A stretch of 53,648 nt of DNA from RI-92 sp040235555. GTDB lineage: Bacteria; Pseudomonadota; Gammaproteobacteria; UBA6429; Thiohalophilaceae. The notes beneath the pieces were generated by a model. That model did not search any database, was not told the origin of the DNA, and saw only the letters and a program-made list of their open reading frames with translations. Positions 41,152 to 50,462 of the stretch are shown one piece after another. The stretch is from NCBI GenBank assembly GCA_040235555.1, contig JBECKZ010000179.1:1-53648 (forward strand). The letters are read 5' to 3'. The stretch's first letter is position 1; every line of letters begins with the position of its first letter. The translations under genes and the position numbers were made by a program.

Positions 41152-42018
41152 CTATTTTAAGGGTAAATAGATATCCGTGACCAACTCATGTTCCGGTGTC
41201 TCCGGCAGCAGGTTGAGGTAGTGAAAGAACAACGGAAAATCCCGCAGGTCTTCACCATTATTCGGCAACCAGTCGCGATACAGATAATAGGCCCCTTCGC
41301 CGATGCGGTTGTGCGAACCATGGTGACGCACGACCGCGCAACGGCCACCGGGGATAAATTTGTTGATCACGCCTTGCGGATTGTCCGGCACACTCGTACT
41401 GACCTCGCCACAGATATCGAAACGAAAGTCTTCTGGGGGGGTGGTATGCGGATTGTCGTAGGCGAGTCCAAAAGTTCGGCTGCTGTTTATCGGCGAGAGT
41501 CCGCTTTGCTTGCGCCAGTCGATAAACACCTTCACTGAATCGTTAACGGTTTCGGGTGCACCGCGATGTTCAAGTACGGCAATTTTGGTGCCGCTAAATT
41601 CCACGATATTAACTTGCATGGTATGACTCCTTTTTCTGGGTGGGATACGATATTGCTCGTTCCACGGTTGCCATTCGGGTTTGCGGCGAAATTGAGAAGG
41701 CGTCTGACCAAACATGTTCTTGAACGCGCGGGAAAATGACTCCGGGTTTTCAAACCCCGCTTCCAGAGCAATGTCAATGATGCGTGTGTGCTCGCTGAAC
41801 ACCAGTCGGTACGAGGCGCGGCGCAGCCGCATCAACTGGATGTAGCGGAACACATTGATCCCGGCATATTCACTGAATTGCCGATGGAAGTGGTACTTGG
41901 AAAAATTCGCCACCTGGCTGAGACGTTCCACAGATAGATCCTCGTCCAGGTGTTTTTCGATGTAGTCAAACACCTGGTTGAATTTCTCTGCGTAGGCTCT
42001 TGCCGTCGATTCGTTCAC
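41152..42018 (-). CDS. AraC-family regulator with GyrI-like effector domain
   Basis: A 288-residue protein. Residues about 10-115 hold two helix-turn-helix motifs: LSVERLSQVANFSKYHFHRQFSEYAG and IIDIALEAGFENPESFSRAFKNMFGQTPSQFRR. Residues about 130-285 are a GyrI/SOUL-like small-molecule-binding domain (IAVLEHRGAPETVNDSVKVFIDWRKQSGL, GGRCAVVRHHGSHNRIGEGAYYLYRDWLP). The combination is like the SoxS-Rob-like/BltR-type effector sensors and suggests response to a drug or lipophilic ligand. It precedes the SRAP gene by 30 bases on the same strand; co-transcription is possible. Confidence 0.85.
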   Translation of the reverse strand: MNESTARAYAEKFNQVFDYIEKHLDEDLSVERLSQVANFSKYHFHRQFSEYAGINVFRYIQLMRLRRASYRLVFSEHTRIIDIALEAGFENPESFSRAFKNMFGQTPSQFRRKPEWQPWNEQYRIPPRKRSHTMQVNIVEFSGTKIAVLEHRGAPETVNDSVKVFIDWRKQSGLSPINSSRTFGLAYDNPHTTPPEDFRFDICGEVSTSVPDNPQGVINKFIPGGRCAVVRHHGSHNRIGEGAYYLYRDWLPNNGEDLRDFPLFFHYLNLLPETPEHELVTDIYLPLK

Positions 42019-42095
42019 TGCTTTCCCTCAATTTCACTCGAGGTCACTATGCCCGATCCAAGTGTGTGGGTCCTGACCGATATTGCTCTCCTGCA

Positions 42096-43406
42096 TTACG
42101 ACTCGACCTCGACCACAGTCTCGTTGGTGGCATCCCACCGCCAGTGGCTGGTGGCACACGAACCGATATAGACACCACCGAGCCAACGCTGGACAGGGTT
42201 GGCCACCAGCCAATCGGCTTCGTTGTTCAGCAGACTGCTGCCGAAAGGTAATAATGCAAGATCCCATTCGTTGGGTTTGTCGCCGCGACGGTCTAGCGCG
42301 ATGGCCGGTTCGTCGCCCTCGGCGAGTCCATGCACCCATTTATAATAGAAAGCGTCACCCATGCCGGGCAGGGAATCGTAATGGTTTTGAAACCAGCCGA
42401 ATAAACGTGCTGCATTCATCGAACCTTTTTCCTGCAGAATGCGCAGCGTGGTATGTTCCGACAAACTCAGGCCATTACTGGTCCAGGGTAAATCCTGCAA
42501 AAAGCGGTGTAGTGCCCGCCGCATGATTGGCAACACACCAGTATCACGTTTAATAAAATCACCCAGGGCGACCGGTGTTGCCGCGGTAATGCCGGCCCAG
42601 GTCTGCTTTCCCGCTTGCAATTCCACCTCGCTAATATCGACGAAGTCGTTCCATAACACGCGCAGCGCCTCCGGTGGCAACTGGCCTATGCCGTTAAAGA
42701 TTTGCACGCCGGGGAAGCGGGTCACGTTGATGAATTGTAAACGTGGTGGACGTTGGGTAGGTTCACTGAAATGCGCTAGTAGTTTGGCCAGGATCAGTTG
42801 GTCGAAGGCGTCGTATTCATTCCAGATCATGACCCGCTGATAGTCATGCGCCCGATCCAGTTCCTGGTACATTGTCATGATCTCTTCGAAGGGCACATTG
42901 ATGCATTTCGCGCGAATGCGTACGAACTCCTCCAGGGAATCGGTCTGCGGTACCGGCCCGAAGATATAGGGATCACCAAACCAGAGGAAATCACCCTCGA
43001 AGCCGGCGATGGCCAGCTTATGCATGATGTCGGTGCCGCAACGAATGTGCAGCGTGCGCTGTTCAGCATCAAGCGCGGAAGGCTGGCTGTGGCGCACGGC
43101 TTGTTGCGCGAGACGAATATGATCGGCGTGGGCCTTTAACTCTTCCCATTTACGAAAGCCGTTTTCCCAGGCGATGACCCGTTGTGCCTCGTTTAATTTG
43201 GGTTCAGCCGGATTGAATCCGTTGTGACGCCAGCGTTCGAGTGCTGCACTGTCCTGCATCTGTACGGCTTTTAGTAGCTCTCTCGCACGTTTTTTTTGTT
43301 GTTCCAACGACAGGTGATTCAAACGCCGTGGATCGTCCGGTTTGAATTCAGCCGTAGTGGAGGGAGAAGTGCGTTGTTTACGCAGTTGAGCAAGATTGAC
43401 AAGCAT
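42096..43406 (-). CDS. DUF1835 domain protein
   Basis: A 436-residue soluble protein. ATG 43406 follows AAGGAGAT; the longer frame is unlikely. Residues 1-125 are basic and helical with a conserved-looking ARELLKAVQ and WENGFRKWEELKAHAD ankyrin-associated type segment. Residues about 118-240 are DUF1835 (LHIRCGTDIMHKLAIAGFEGDFLWFGDPYIFGPV), and the remainder, containing ILQEKGSMNAARLFGWFQNHYDSLPGMGDAFYYKWVHGLA, resembles the DUF3658 partner. Function unknown. Confidence 0.75.
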   Translation of the reverse strand: MLVNLAQLRKQRTSPSTTAEFKPDDPRRLNHLSLEQQKKRARELLKAVQMQDSAALERWRHNGFNPAEPKLNEAQRVIAWENGFRKWEELKAHADHIRLAQQAVRHSQPSALDAEQRTLHIRCGTDIMHKLAIAGFEGDFLWFGDPYIFGPVPQTDSLEEFVRIRAKCINVPFEEIMTMYQELDRAHDYQRVMIWNEYDAFDQLILAKLLAHFSEPTQRPPRLQFINVTRFPGVQIFNGIGQLPPEALRVLWNDFVDISEVELQAGKQTWAGITAATPVALGDFIKRDTGVLPIMRRALHRFLQDLPWTSNGLSLSEHTTLRILQEKGSMNAARLFGWFQNHYDSLPGMGDAFYYKWVHGLAEGDEPAIALDRRGDKPNEWDLALLPFGSSLLNNEADWLVANPVQRWLGGVYIGSCATSHWRWDATNETVVEVES

Positions 43407-43739
43407 GGCGATCTCCTTGTGTATCCCGTGCCCGCTATTCAGGATCAAAGGAAATCGAATATTCGATTTGAACGTTTGTTGGGCGCGGCCCTTCCCGCGG
43501 GCGGGACGCTGACAAACCAGCGTGTTGCTAGAATAAAGCTGGGAATAAAGAAAGGCAACAGGCGTGACAGGGTTGGCAGTTTTGTCGTAATCAAAGACGG
43601 ATTATTTATTCTAATTTATATATGGGCATAGTTTGTCACGGGATTGCGATGCGCGGACCGAAATGACATATAATCTGTTTCCTTGTCGACCATGATGCTT
43701 TATCCCAAAATAAATAACGCTAACACCAAGGAGAGCACA
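43407..43739. promoter_or_regulatory. Intergenic region with an 18-bp palindrome and lipase promoter
   Basis: AAATCGAATATTCGATTT (43452-43469) is a perfect palindrome 46 bases upstream of the DUF1835 start, a likely operator. Before the esterase gene, TATAAT (43669-43674) with TTGCGA (43644-43649) at 19 bases is a plausible promoter. No gene seen. Confidence 0.5.
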
Positions 43740-44675
43740 ATGAATAAGCAGAAATCGGGGTTGTTGAGTTTGCTGTTTGGCCTGTTGTTGGCGGTATCTG
43801 CCAGTGCGTTTGCACACGAGACCTATTCGAAACTGGTGGTGTTTGGTGACAGCCTGTCGGATCCGGGGAACGCCTTTGCCCTGACCGGCCAGTTTTCGGT
43901 CAGACCTTTCAGTTTGATACCGGATGCACCCTATGCTCGTGGCGGGATGCATTTTAGTAATGGCAAGACCTGGTCCGAGGTGCTGGCAAAGCGATTGCAT
44001 CTGCCCAGTGGGCCGGCGTTTCGTAATCCATTGCTGTTTACCAATTATGCGGTAGGCGGTGCCCGTGCGCGTAGCGTGACCGGGGCAGACCTGACCGACC
44101 AGGTCAGTGCCTATCTGGGCCAGCACAATGGTATGGCCGATCCGGATGCCCTGTATGTCATCCTGATCGGCGGAAATGATGTCCGTGATGCCATCGTTGC
44201 CTTTCAAATGGACACAACCGGCGATACCAGTGGTCAGATCCTGGAGGCGGCAGTGACCTCGGTTGCCGATAATTTACAAAGCCTGGCCGCTGCCGGGGCA
44301 CAGCATTTTCTGATGGGCAATTCACCTAACCTGGCCCTGGTCCCTGCAGTGTTGCAGCAGGGTGCATTGGCACAATTTCTCGCGCAGCTATCGAGTGAGC
44401 AGTACAACAGTGCCCTGGATGGAACGGTCAATACCTTGGCTGCGGCATTCTCACTGGACGTGACCAAACTGGATATTTTCGGATTACTGCAATCGCTGGT
44501 ATCCGATCCACAACAAATTGGTTTGACCGATGTGACTGATGCCTGTATCCATCCGGGTGTCATTGTGCATGCAGTCTGTCGCGATACCGATGATTATTTA
44601 TTCTGGGACGGGATCCACCCGACCCATACGGTGCATAAATTTATCGCGAAGACGGCATTCAACCTGCTTCCCTAG
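43740..44675 (+). CDS. Secreted SGNH/GDSL esterase or lipase
   Basis: A 311-residue enzyme. ATG 43740 has AAGGAGAG at good spacing and gives a signal peptide (MNKQKSGLLSLLFGLLLAVSASAFA). SGNH blocks: VVFGDSLSDPGN with the nucleophile Ser, TNYAVGGARA, IGGNDVRDA with the oxyanion Asn, and the Asp/His pair in FWDGIHPTHTVHKFIA. Cysteines in DACIHPGVIVHAVC could form a disulfide. Probably periplasmic or extracellular. Its stop codon overlaps that of the convergent photolyase gene (44672-44675). Confidence 0.87.
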   Translation: MNKQKSGLLSLLFGLLLAVSASAFAHETYSKLVVFGDSLSDPGNAFALTGQFSVRPFSLIPDAPYARGGMHFSNGKTWSEVLAKRLHLPSGPAFRNPLLFTNYAVGGARARSVTGADLTDQVSAYLGQHNGMADPDALYVILIGGNDVRDAIVAFQMDTTGDTSGQILEAAVTSVADNLQSLAAAGAQHFLMGNSPNLALVPAVLQQGALAQFLAQLSSEQYNSALDGTVNTLAAAFSLDVTKLDIFGLLQSLVSDPQQIGLTDVTDACIHPGVIVHAVCRDTDDYLFWDGIHPTHTVHKFIAKTAFNLLP

Positions 44676-46117
44676 TCAGTCGAACGAGTATGTTGTTTAT
44701 ACGCGAGGAGGGCCTCCTCGCGTGTATTTTTCAAATCACAAATGGGCAAAGGGTAGGTCTTACCAAGTACCACGCCTGCTGCATCCAGCATTTCAGCCGG
44801 TGCGAGCCAGGGCGCATGAATAAATTTATTCGGCAATTGTGCCAGTTCCGGTAACCACTGGCGTAAGTAGATTCCGTTGTTATCAAACTTTTCGCTTTGC
44901 GTAATCGGGTTGAAGATCCGGAAATAAGGTGCGGCATCAGCGCCACAACCGGCGACCCATTGCCAGTTAAAACTGTTCTGTGCCAGATCGGCATCTACCA
45001 GCGTGTCCCAGAACCATTGCGCACCAAGTAACCAGTGAAAGCCCAGGTTTTTGCTTAACAGAGAGGCGACAATCATACGCACGCGGTTGTGCATCGTGCC
45101 CGTTGACCACAGCTCCCGCATACCGGCATCGACGATGGGAAATCCGGTTTGACCTCGTTGCCAGGCACGCAGCAATTTATTATTGCGCCTGTGCCAGGGA
45201 AAATTTTCAAACCGCGGGTTCAGTGGTTTGTGCGTGGTATGCGGGAAGTGAAACAGGATGTGATGGGTAAACTCCCGCCACACCAGTTCACGCAGAAATC
45301 CCTGTGCCTGTTTCTGCAGACTGCGGCTTTTTGTTTTGTGCAGAGCATGTTCGATGGCATAGACAATCTGTTGCGGTGAGATCTCACCGAAGTGCAGGTG
45401 GGCAGACAATAACGATGTCGCAGTGTGTGCGGGCAAGTCACGCCCGCTTTCGTATTCATTGAGTTTGTGTTTAATGAATTGACGCAATCGTGTTTGCGCG
45501 CCGGCTTCACCGGGTTGCCAGTGTGCATAGAAATGCGTGTCCCAGCTGTTTCGTGGTAGCAACTGCAGCTCTTCAATCGCGAGTGAACGCAGTCGGGTGG
45601 AAACCGTGGGCAGGGTACGTGCGGCTGGTACAAGCTCATTGGGCAAGCCGAGTTTCAGACAGGCCTGCCAGAAGGGGGTGAAGACTTTGTAGGCACTGCC
45701 GGTTTTGGTTTGCACTTGCCACGGTTCGAACAGCAGGCTGCCGGCAAAGCTACGGTAATCGATGCCCCTTTGAGTCAAATGGGCCTTGATCCGGCTATCG
45801 CGGGTGATGCTGGCCGGTTCATACAGGCGGCTGAGATACACTGCACTGGCGCCGGTTTCGTTAATCAAATCCTGCAATACGCTGAGCGAGTCACCAGTGC
45901 GGATGATCAGCCTGCTACTGGCTGCTTTAAGTTGTGCCGCCAGGGCGGTCAGGCTGTGGTGCAACCACCAGCGACTGGCCCCGCCGTTTTGCCAGGGGGC
46001 ATCTTCCTGTGGAGCATAGATATATATAGGTATGATCTGTGCGCCTTTGGCTGCGTGCAGTACCGGGTTATTACTGAGGCGCAGGTCACGCCGGAACCAG
46101 ACCAGGATTTTTTGCAT
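44672..46117 (-). CDS. phrB: Deoxyribodipyrimidine photolyase
   Basis: A 481-residue light-driven DNA repair flavoprotein. The N-terminal antenna domain starts ILVWFRRDLRLSNNPVL; the FAD-binding helical domain has LHFGEISPQQIVYAIE, FLRELVWREFTHHILFHFP, GFPIVDAGMRELWSTGTMHNRVRMIVASLLSKNL and DADLAQNSFNWQWVAGCGADAAPYFRIFNP with the Trp chain residues typical of class I CPD photolyases. It repairs cyclobutane pyrimidine dimers. It is divergent from the radical SAM gene with only 38 bases between the two start codons. Confidence 0.9.
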   Translation of the reverse strand: MQKILVWFRRDLRLSNNPVLHAAKGAQIIPIYIYAPQEDAPWQNGGASRWWLHHSLTALAAQLKAASSRLIIRTGDSLSVLQDLINETGASAVYLSRLYEPASITRDSRIKAHLTQRGIDYRSFAGSLLFEPWQVQTKTGSAYKVFTPFWQACLKLGLPNELVPAARTLPTVSTRLRSLAIEELQLLPRNSWDTHFYAHWQPGEAGAQTRLRQFIKHKLNEYESGRDLPAHTATSLLSAHLHFGEISPQQIVYAIEHALHKTKSRSLQKQAQGFLRELVWREFTHHILFHFPHTTHKPLNPRFENFPWHRRNNKLLRAWQRGQTGFPIVDAGMRELWSTGTMHNRVRMIVASLLSKNLGFHWLLGAQWFWDTLVDADLAQNSFNWQWVAGCGADAAPYFRIFNPITQSEKFDNNGIYLRQWLPELAQLPNKFIHAPWLAPAEMLDAAGVVLGKTYPLPICDLKNTREEALLAYKQHTRSTD

Positions 46118-46155
46118 CTACGCATGCTAATCAAACTCGGGGTAAAATCACAGCC

Positions 46156-47223
46156 ATGAGTCATCAGCCAAACAAAGGCCGCGGTACCCAGAGTAACCCG
46201 GATTGCCGTTATCAGGCACAAACACGTGAATCGACTTACGACGACTGGTTTGTCGAGACCGCCGATCTGCCGAAACGCCAAACCACGGTGCGCCCGGAGC
46301 ACAGTAAAACCATCCTGTCACGCAACCAGTCACCGGATGTGCCATTTTCTGTTTCCATCAATCCGTACCGCGGCTGCGAGCATGGCTGTATTTATTGCTT
46401 TGCCCGTCCGACCCATGCCTATCTGGATTTGTCACCAGGACTGGATTTTGAAACGCAGTTGATCGCCAAGCCGGATGCCCCAGCGCTATTACGCAAGGCA
46501 CTGGCCAAGCGTAACTATGAATGCCAGCCCATCGCGCTGGGCAGCAATACCGATCCGTATCAACCCATTGAACGTGCGCACTGCATTACCCGGCAATTGC
46601 TTGAGGTGCTGTGGGAGCATCGTCATCCGGTGGCCATCGTGACCAAATCATCCATGGTGGAACGGGATATCGATATCCTCACGAAGATGGCCCGCGACAA
46701 TCTGGTTCAGGTCATGATCTCCGTTTGTACCCTGGATAAAGATCTGGCTCGGCTGATGGAGCCACGTGCAAGCGCACCACACCGGCGTCTGCAAACCATT
46801 ACCCGTCTGCGTGAAGCAGGTATACCAGTTGGTGTGTTAGTGGCGCCCATCATCCCGGTGTTGAATGACCCGGAGATTGAAACCATTTTGCAACAGTGTG
46901 CGGATCTGGGGGCGGGATCGGCAGGGTATGTCCTGCTGCGCTTGCCGCTGGAGGTGGCCCCGTTATTCGAAGAGTGGCTGCAAACCCATTATCCGTTAAA
47001 GGCGGAACATGTATTGACCCGGATCCGGGATACTCGTGACGGCGAGTTGTATCGCGCCCAGTTTGGGCAACGCATGCATGGCAGTGGTGCGTTTGCAGCA
47101 ATAATTGGTCGTCGCTTTGAAGCAGCGTGTCAACGTCTTGACCTGGGCGGCAGGGAAATGACACTCAATACCCAGTTATTTCGTGTTCCGATACAGGAAA
47201 CGGATCAATTAACACTGTTTTAA
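46156..47223 (+). CDS. PA0069-family radical SAM protein
   Basis: A 355-residue protein. The radical SAM cluster motif is NPYRGCEHGCIYCFARPTHAYLDL (CxxxCxxC), followed by LGSNTDPYQPIE, TKSSMVERDIDIL and the C-terminal AFAAIIGRRFEAACQRLDLGG. The family is annotated as PA0069-type or SplB-like radical SAM; the substrate is unknown. The divergent photolyase and the SplB likeness suggest a DNA-damage link, but this is only inference. Confidence 0.87.
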   Translation: MSHQPNKGRGTQSNPDCRYQAQTRESTYDDWFVETADLPKRQTTVRPEHSKTILSRNQSPDVPFSVSINPYRGCEHGCIYCFARPTHAYLDLSPGLDFETQLIAKPDAPALLRKALAKRNYECQPIALGSNTDPYQPIERAHCITRQLLEVLWEHRHPVAIVTKSSMVERDIDILTKMARDNLVQVMISVCTLDKDLARLMEPRASAPHRRLQTITRLREAGIPVGVLVAPIIPVLNDPEIETILQQCADLGAGSAGYVLLRLPLEVAPLFEEWLQTHYPLKAEHVLTRIRDTRDGELYRAQFGQRMHGSGAFAAIIGRRFEAACQRLDLGGREMTLNTQLFRVPIQETDQLTLF

Positions 47224-47290
47224 TACCAAATTGGCGGTTGTGTTTCACATATTGGCAATATCTGTGCGTTATAAGGGATAGAAGAAGAAC

Positions 47291-47386
47291 TGGCATGCTG
47301 CGTGCATTATATACAGTGCAATTTGATGTTCTTCTCCTAGTGTGGAAACTTAGCTGGGCGTCTTCAGAGAAGACGCCCTTTTTTTT
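47291..47386 (+). ncRNA. Candidate sigma-54-driven small RNA
   Basis: TGGCAT-GCTGC-GTGC (47291-47305) matches the sigma-54 -24/-12 consensus with exact spacing and two mismatches. Transcription would start near 47317. A strong terminator closes it at 47356-47386, giving an RNA of about 70 bases with no reading frame. An unpaired stretch GUUCUUCUCC (47328-47337) is complementary to ribosome binding sites. A palindrome ATATTGGCAATAT (47249-47261) lies upstream as a possible activator site. The same hairpin could instead just end the radical SAM transcript. Confidence 0.5.
47356..47386 (+). terminator. Strong Rho-independent terminator
   Basis: GGGCGTCTTC (47356-47365) pairs perfectly with GAAGACGCCC (47369-47378) around AGA and is followed by eight T residues (47379-47386). 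Confidence 0.95.
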
Positions 47387-47410
47387 GGTCAGCACGGCTA
47401 TTTCTACTGC

Positions 47411-48130
47411 ATGACTGGGGTCAAAACGTTAAATGCGGTGTTATTGCCAGGAATTGACGGGACCGGGCGCATGTTTGGACCGTTAACAGCACAATTACCA
47501 CCCTGGCTGCGACCGAAAGTGATCGCCTATCCTACGCAGCAAGTCCTCAGTTATGCGCAATTGGCAGATCTGATACTGCCGCAATTACCGGAAACCGAGC
47601 CGTATATTCTGATCGCCGAGTCGTTTGCCGGTCCGCTGGTGTTGCAATTATCAACGCGCGCTGGCTCAAATCTAAAAGCAATGGTGCTTTGTGCAACCTT
47701 TGTCACCAATCCACGACCACACCTGGCGCGACTGGCGCCCATGCTGTTGCGTGAACGGCTGCTGGCGGTACCGCCACAAAAATGGTTGGCTCGCCTGTTT
47801 GTGACTGGCCTTGATGTGCCCGACGCGTTATTAAATCAGGCACTCGAGCTTCACAGGCATGTGTCACCCAGGGTCATCCTGCAGCGCCTGCATGAAGTCA
47901 TTCATGTCGATGTGCGCGAAGTCTTGTCCCGTTGTCGATTGCCACTATTGCACCTGTATGCGCTACACGATCACCTGATCCTGCAACGACCGACGCGGGA
48001 GATCCAGCAACTACGTCCGGATATCACCAGCATCGGTATTGATGGTCCGCATTACCTGCTGCAGACCCGGCCACGGGAATGTATGGCAGCGATCGAAAAG
48101 TTTTTACGTGCGAAGCAGAGACTGATGTAG
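47411..48130 (+). CDS. Alpha/beta hydrolase
   Basis: A 239-residue cytosolic protein. The fold is shown by NAVLLPGIDGTGRMFGPL with the oxyanion loop GIDGTG, YILIAESFAGPLVLQLS with nucleophile Ser in the elbow ESFAG, LLHLYALHDHLI with the probable catalytic Asp, and DGPHYLLQTRP with the catalytic His. The nucleophile elbow AESFAG departs from the usual GxSxG. Substrate unknown. It starts 25 bases after the terminator. Confidence 0.82.
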   Translation: MTGVKTLNAVLLPGIDGTGRMFGPLTAQLPPWLRPKVIAYPTQQVLSYAQLADLILPQLPETEPYILIAESFAGPLVLQLSTRAGSNLKAMVLCATFVTNPRPHLARLAPMLLRERLLAVPPQKWLARLFVTGLDVPDALLNQALELHRHVSPRVILQRLHEVIHVDVREVLSRCRLPLLHLYALHDHLILQRPTREIQQLRPDITSIGIDGPHYLLQTRPRECMAAIEKFLRAKQRLM

Positions 48131-48150
48131 CAGTCGTTTTTGACTTGCTA

Positions 48151-48564
48151 TTAAACGGGACGGAATACGGCGAGAAAAATAATCGGGATCAGGATCAATA
48201 CCGGGAATTCGTTGTACCAGCGATAAAACACATGGCTGCGGGTGTTGCGGTCGTGTTGAAAGTCAGCCACCACTTTGCCGCAATGAAAGTGATAGATGAT
48301 CAGGATGGCCACCAGGACCAGTTTGATCTGTATCCATAATTGATCGAGATAGTGTCCACTCATGAGAATGCCGATACCACAAATGACGGTCAGCACCATC
48401 CATGGTGTGGTAAAGCGGTAGAGTTTGCGCTCCATGATTTTAAAGCGTTCACTGGTCGCCTTGTCTTCTGTCATGGCGTGATTCACGAACAGTCTTGGCA
48501 GATAGAACAGCCCGGCGAACCAGCTCACCATGAAGATCAGATGCAGGGCCTTGAACCAGAGCAT
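48151..48564 (-). CDS. hemJ: HemJ-type protoporphyrinogen IX oxidase
   Basis: A 137-residue protein with four predicted helices. MLWFKALHLIFMVSWFAGLFYLPRLFVNHAM is the HemJ signature, and H10-like His plus the conserved Lys/Arg in YRFTTPWMVLTVICGI fit the heme-binding core. HemJ oxidises protoporphyrinogen IX to protoporphyrin IX in heme synthesis where HemG and HemY are absent. ATG 48564 is one base from the TlpA-like stop, so these are co-translated. The position near argC is common in gammaproteobacteria. Confidence 0.88.
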   Translation of the reverse strand: MLWFKALHLIFMVSWFAGLFYLPRLFVNHAMTEDKATSERFKIMERKLYRFTTPWMVLTVICGIGILMSGHYLDQLWIQIKLVLVAILIIYHFHCGKVVADFQHDRNTRSHVFYRWYNEFPVLILIPIIFLAVFRPV

Positions 48565-48565
48565 A

Positions 48566-49093
48566 TCAGGCGTTTTGTTTCCTGAGCATGGCGAGAATAC
48601 GCAAGCGCAATAACTTGATATCGATTTCACCGATCTTGTGTTGCACGATTTCACCCTGTGGATTGATAAGGAAATGGGTCGGGGTCAGGGTCACGCTGCC
48701 GAATGCCTGCGAAATCTTGCCGACGCTGTCCCAGATAATCGGGTAGGGAATCGCCTTTTGTTTCTGCATCTCCAGCACATTGTTCGGTTTGTCGTAGGAC
48801 ATGGCAACGCCGATCATTTCAAATCCCCGCGGTGCTAATTCTTGGTAGAGCTTGATCAGGTGCGGCATCTCAGCGACGCAGCCGGGGCACGAGGTTGCCC
48901 AGAAGGTGACAAGGACTGGATGTCCGCGCAGCGAGGTCAGGTCGATCTTTTCACCACCTTTGAGCTGGGTCATGACAATTTTCGGCGCAGGCTGTATCCC
49001 GGACGGACTGAACCAGACGTATCCCACGGCAATGATTATTGCGAGTATAAAGCCCGCGGGTAACAGGATATGCGTGAGAGGTGTTTTGCTCAT
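48566..49093 (-). CDS. TlpA-like periplasmic thioredoxin
   Basis: A 175-residue protein with an N-terminal membrane anchor (HILLPAGFILAIIIAVGYVWF) and a thioredoxin fold: GHPVLVTFWATSCPGCVAEMPHLIKLYQEL, active site SCPGC, cis-Pro region TLTPTHFLINPQGEIVQH. It probably reduces periplasmic disulfides, for instance in cytochrome c or oxidase assembly. It is followed at once by hemJ, a reasonable pairing of heme supply and thiol maintenance. Confidence 0.85.
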   Translation of the reverse strand: MSKTPLTHILLPAGFILAIIIAVGYVWFSPSGIQPAPKIVMTQLKGGEKIDLTSLRGHPVLVTFWATSCPGCVAEMPHLIKLYQELAPRGFEMIGVAMSYDKPNNVLEMQKQKAIPYPIIWDSVGKISQAFGSVTLTPTHFLINPQGEIVQHKIGEIDIKLLRLRILAMLRKQNA

Positions 49094-49121
49094 AGCGGCT
49101 AGTATTCCTTAAACCAGGATC

Positions 49122-50462
49122 TCAGGGTGAGACTTTTTCCGCGTCTTTTTGTTCAGTCTGTTGTTTGGGCTTGAATGGGTGCAGATAACTTTCCGCGAGG
49201 GCTTCATAAATCGGGAGGGGACACACGAAGCGGGAAACCCCTTTGGCAATCAAGGCAGTAGCCATTAGCGGCATCAACATGGAGGAGTTATCGGTCATTT
49301 CCATCACGATGATCAGGGCGGTGATCGGGGTTTGGACCACGCCGGTAAAGTAGCCCACCATTGATAACAGGATCACGGCGGCGAACGGGGCAGGCAGCCA
49401 ATTGGCCAGGTCAGCACCCATGCCGGCGCCTACGGACAACGAGGGGGCAAAGATACCGCCGGGTATCCCGCTCAGGTAGGACACCACGGTAGCCGCATAT
49501 TTATATAAGAAGTAATCCACTTCCGCGGCGGTCTGGCTACCGGTGACCAGGATCTTGGCCTGGTCATAACCGGTGCCGAAGGTCTCGCCATTGGAGAGCC
49601 AACCCAACAGACTAATGAGCAGGCCGCAAGCCAGGGCCAACAACAGCGGGTGTTGGCGGGCGAACGAGGCCAGGTAACGACTGCCCAAAATCAACAGGGT
49701 ACTGAAACTGCCACCGAGTAACCCACCCAGTACGCCACACACCAGTACTGACCACCAGGCACCAAGTGATGAGGGTGGTAATGCGGCAGTGGAGGTACCG
49801 AAATAGGTGTAATTGCCCAGAATCGCCAGAGCGGTAATACCGGCCAGAATGACCGAGATGAGCAGGGTACCGCTGGTGCGCTCTTCAAAGGATCGGCTCA
49901 TCTCCTCCACGGCGAACATGATCCCGGCAAGCGGGGTGTTGAAGGCGGCGGAGATGCCGGCGGCACCACCGGCCAGGACCAGGGCGCGCACCGTGTCCTT
50001 GCCGTGAAACGGTGCGATCTTCCGTAGTGAATACATGATGGAGGCACCTACGTGCACGGTCGGACCTTCCCGTCCGATGGAGGCGCCACTGAACAGGCCG
50101 GCAATAGTGAGCAGGATCTTACCGGCAGCGACTTTCAGTGACAGAACCCGGGCGCGGGCGATGTGAGTCGGCATGGACAAGGCGGCAATGGCCTGGGGGA
50201 TACCGCTGCCCTCCGTGTTCAGAAAAACATTGCGTGTGAGCCAGGCGATCAACAATAGTCCCAGGGGTGGGATCGCCAGAGCCAGCAGCGGATGTTGATC
50301 ATAAAACTGTCGAAACAGGCCGTCAGCATGAAAGCTGATCTGGGCAAAAACCGCGGCGATGGCGCCGAGGCTTAAGGCACCACCCCAGAAGACGATGCGC
50401 ATTTTCCACCTGCCTGTGTGGAGAATCTGGCGGCGGGCGCGTTGTAGGTGACCTTTAAACAT
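49122..50462 (-). CDS. clcA: ClC-family chloride channel or antiporter
   Basis: A 446-residue protein with about twelve membrane segments. Ion-binding motifs: TEGSGIPQAIAAL (GSGIP), GREGPTVHVGASIM (GREGP) and GIPGGIFAPSLSVGAGMG (GxFxP). AGISAAFNTPLAGIMFAVEE fits the family. The gating Glu is in GREGP. Exchange of Cl- for H+ or simple Cl- conduction cannot be separated from sequence alone. No C-terminal CBS pair is present, matching short bacterial forms. Confidence 0.88.
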   Translation of the reverse strand: MFKGHLQRARRQILHTGRWKMRIVFWGGALSLGAIAAVFAQISFHADGLFRQFYDQHPLLALAIPPLGLLLIAWLTRNVFLNTEGSGIPQAIAALSMPTHIARARVLSLKVAAGKILLTIAGLFSGASIGREGPTVHVGASIMYSLRKIAPFHGKDTVRALVLAGGAAGISAAFNTPLAGIMFAVEEMSRSFEERTSGTLLISVILAGITALAILGNYTYFGTSTAALPPSSLGAWWSVLVCGVLGGLLGGSFSTLLILGSRYLASFARQHPLLLALACGLLISLLGWLSNGETFGTGYDQAKILVTGSQTAAEVDYFLYKYAATVVSYLSGIPGGIFAPSLSVGAGMGADLANWLPAPFAAVILLSMVGYFTGVVQTPITALIIVMEMTDNSSMLMPLMATALIAKGVSRFVCPLPIYEALAESYLHPFKPKQQTEQKDAEKVSP

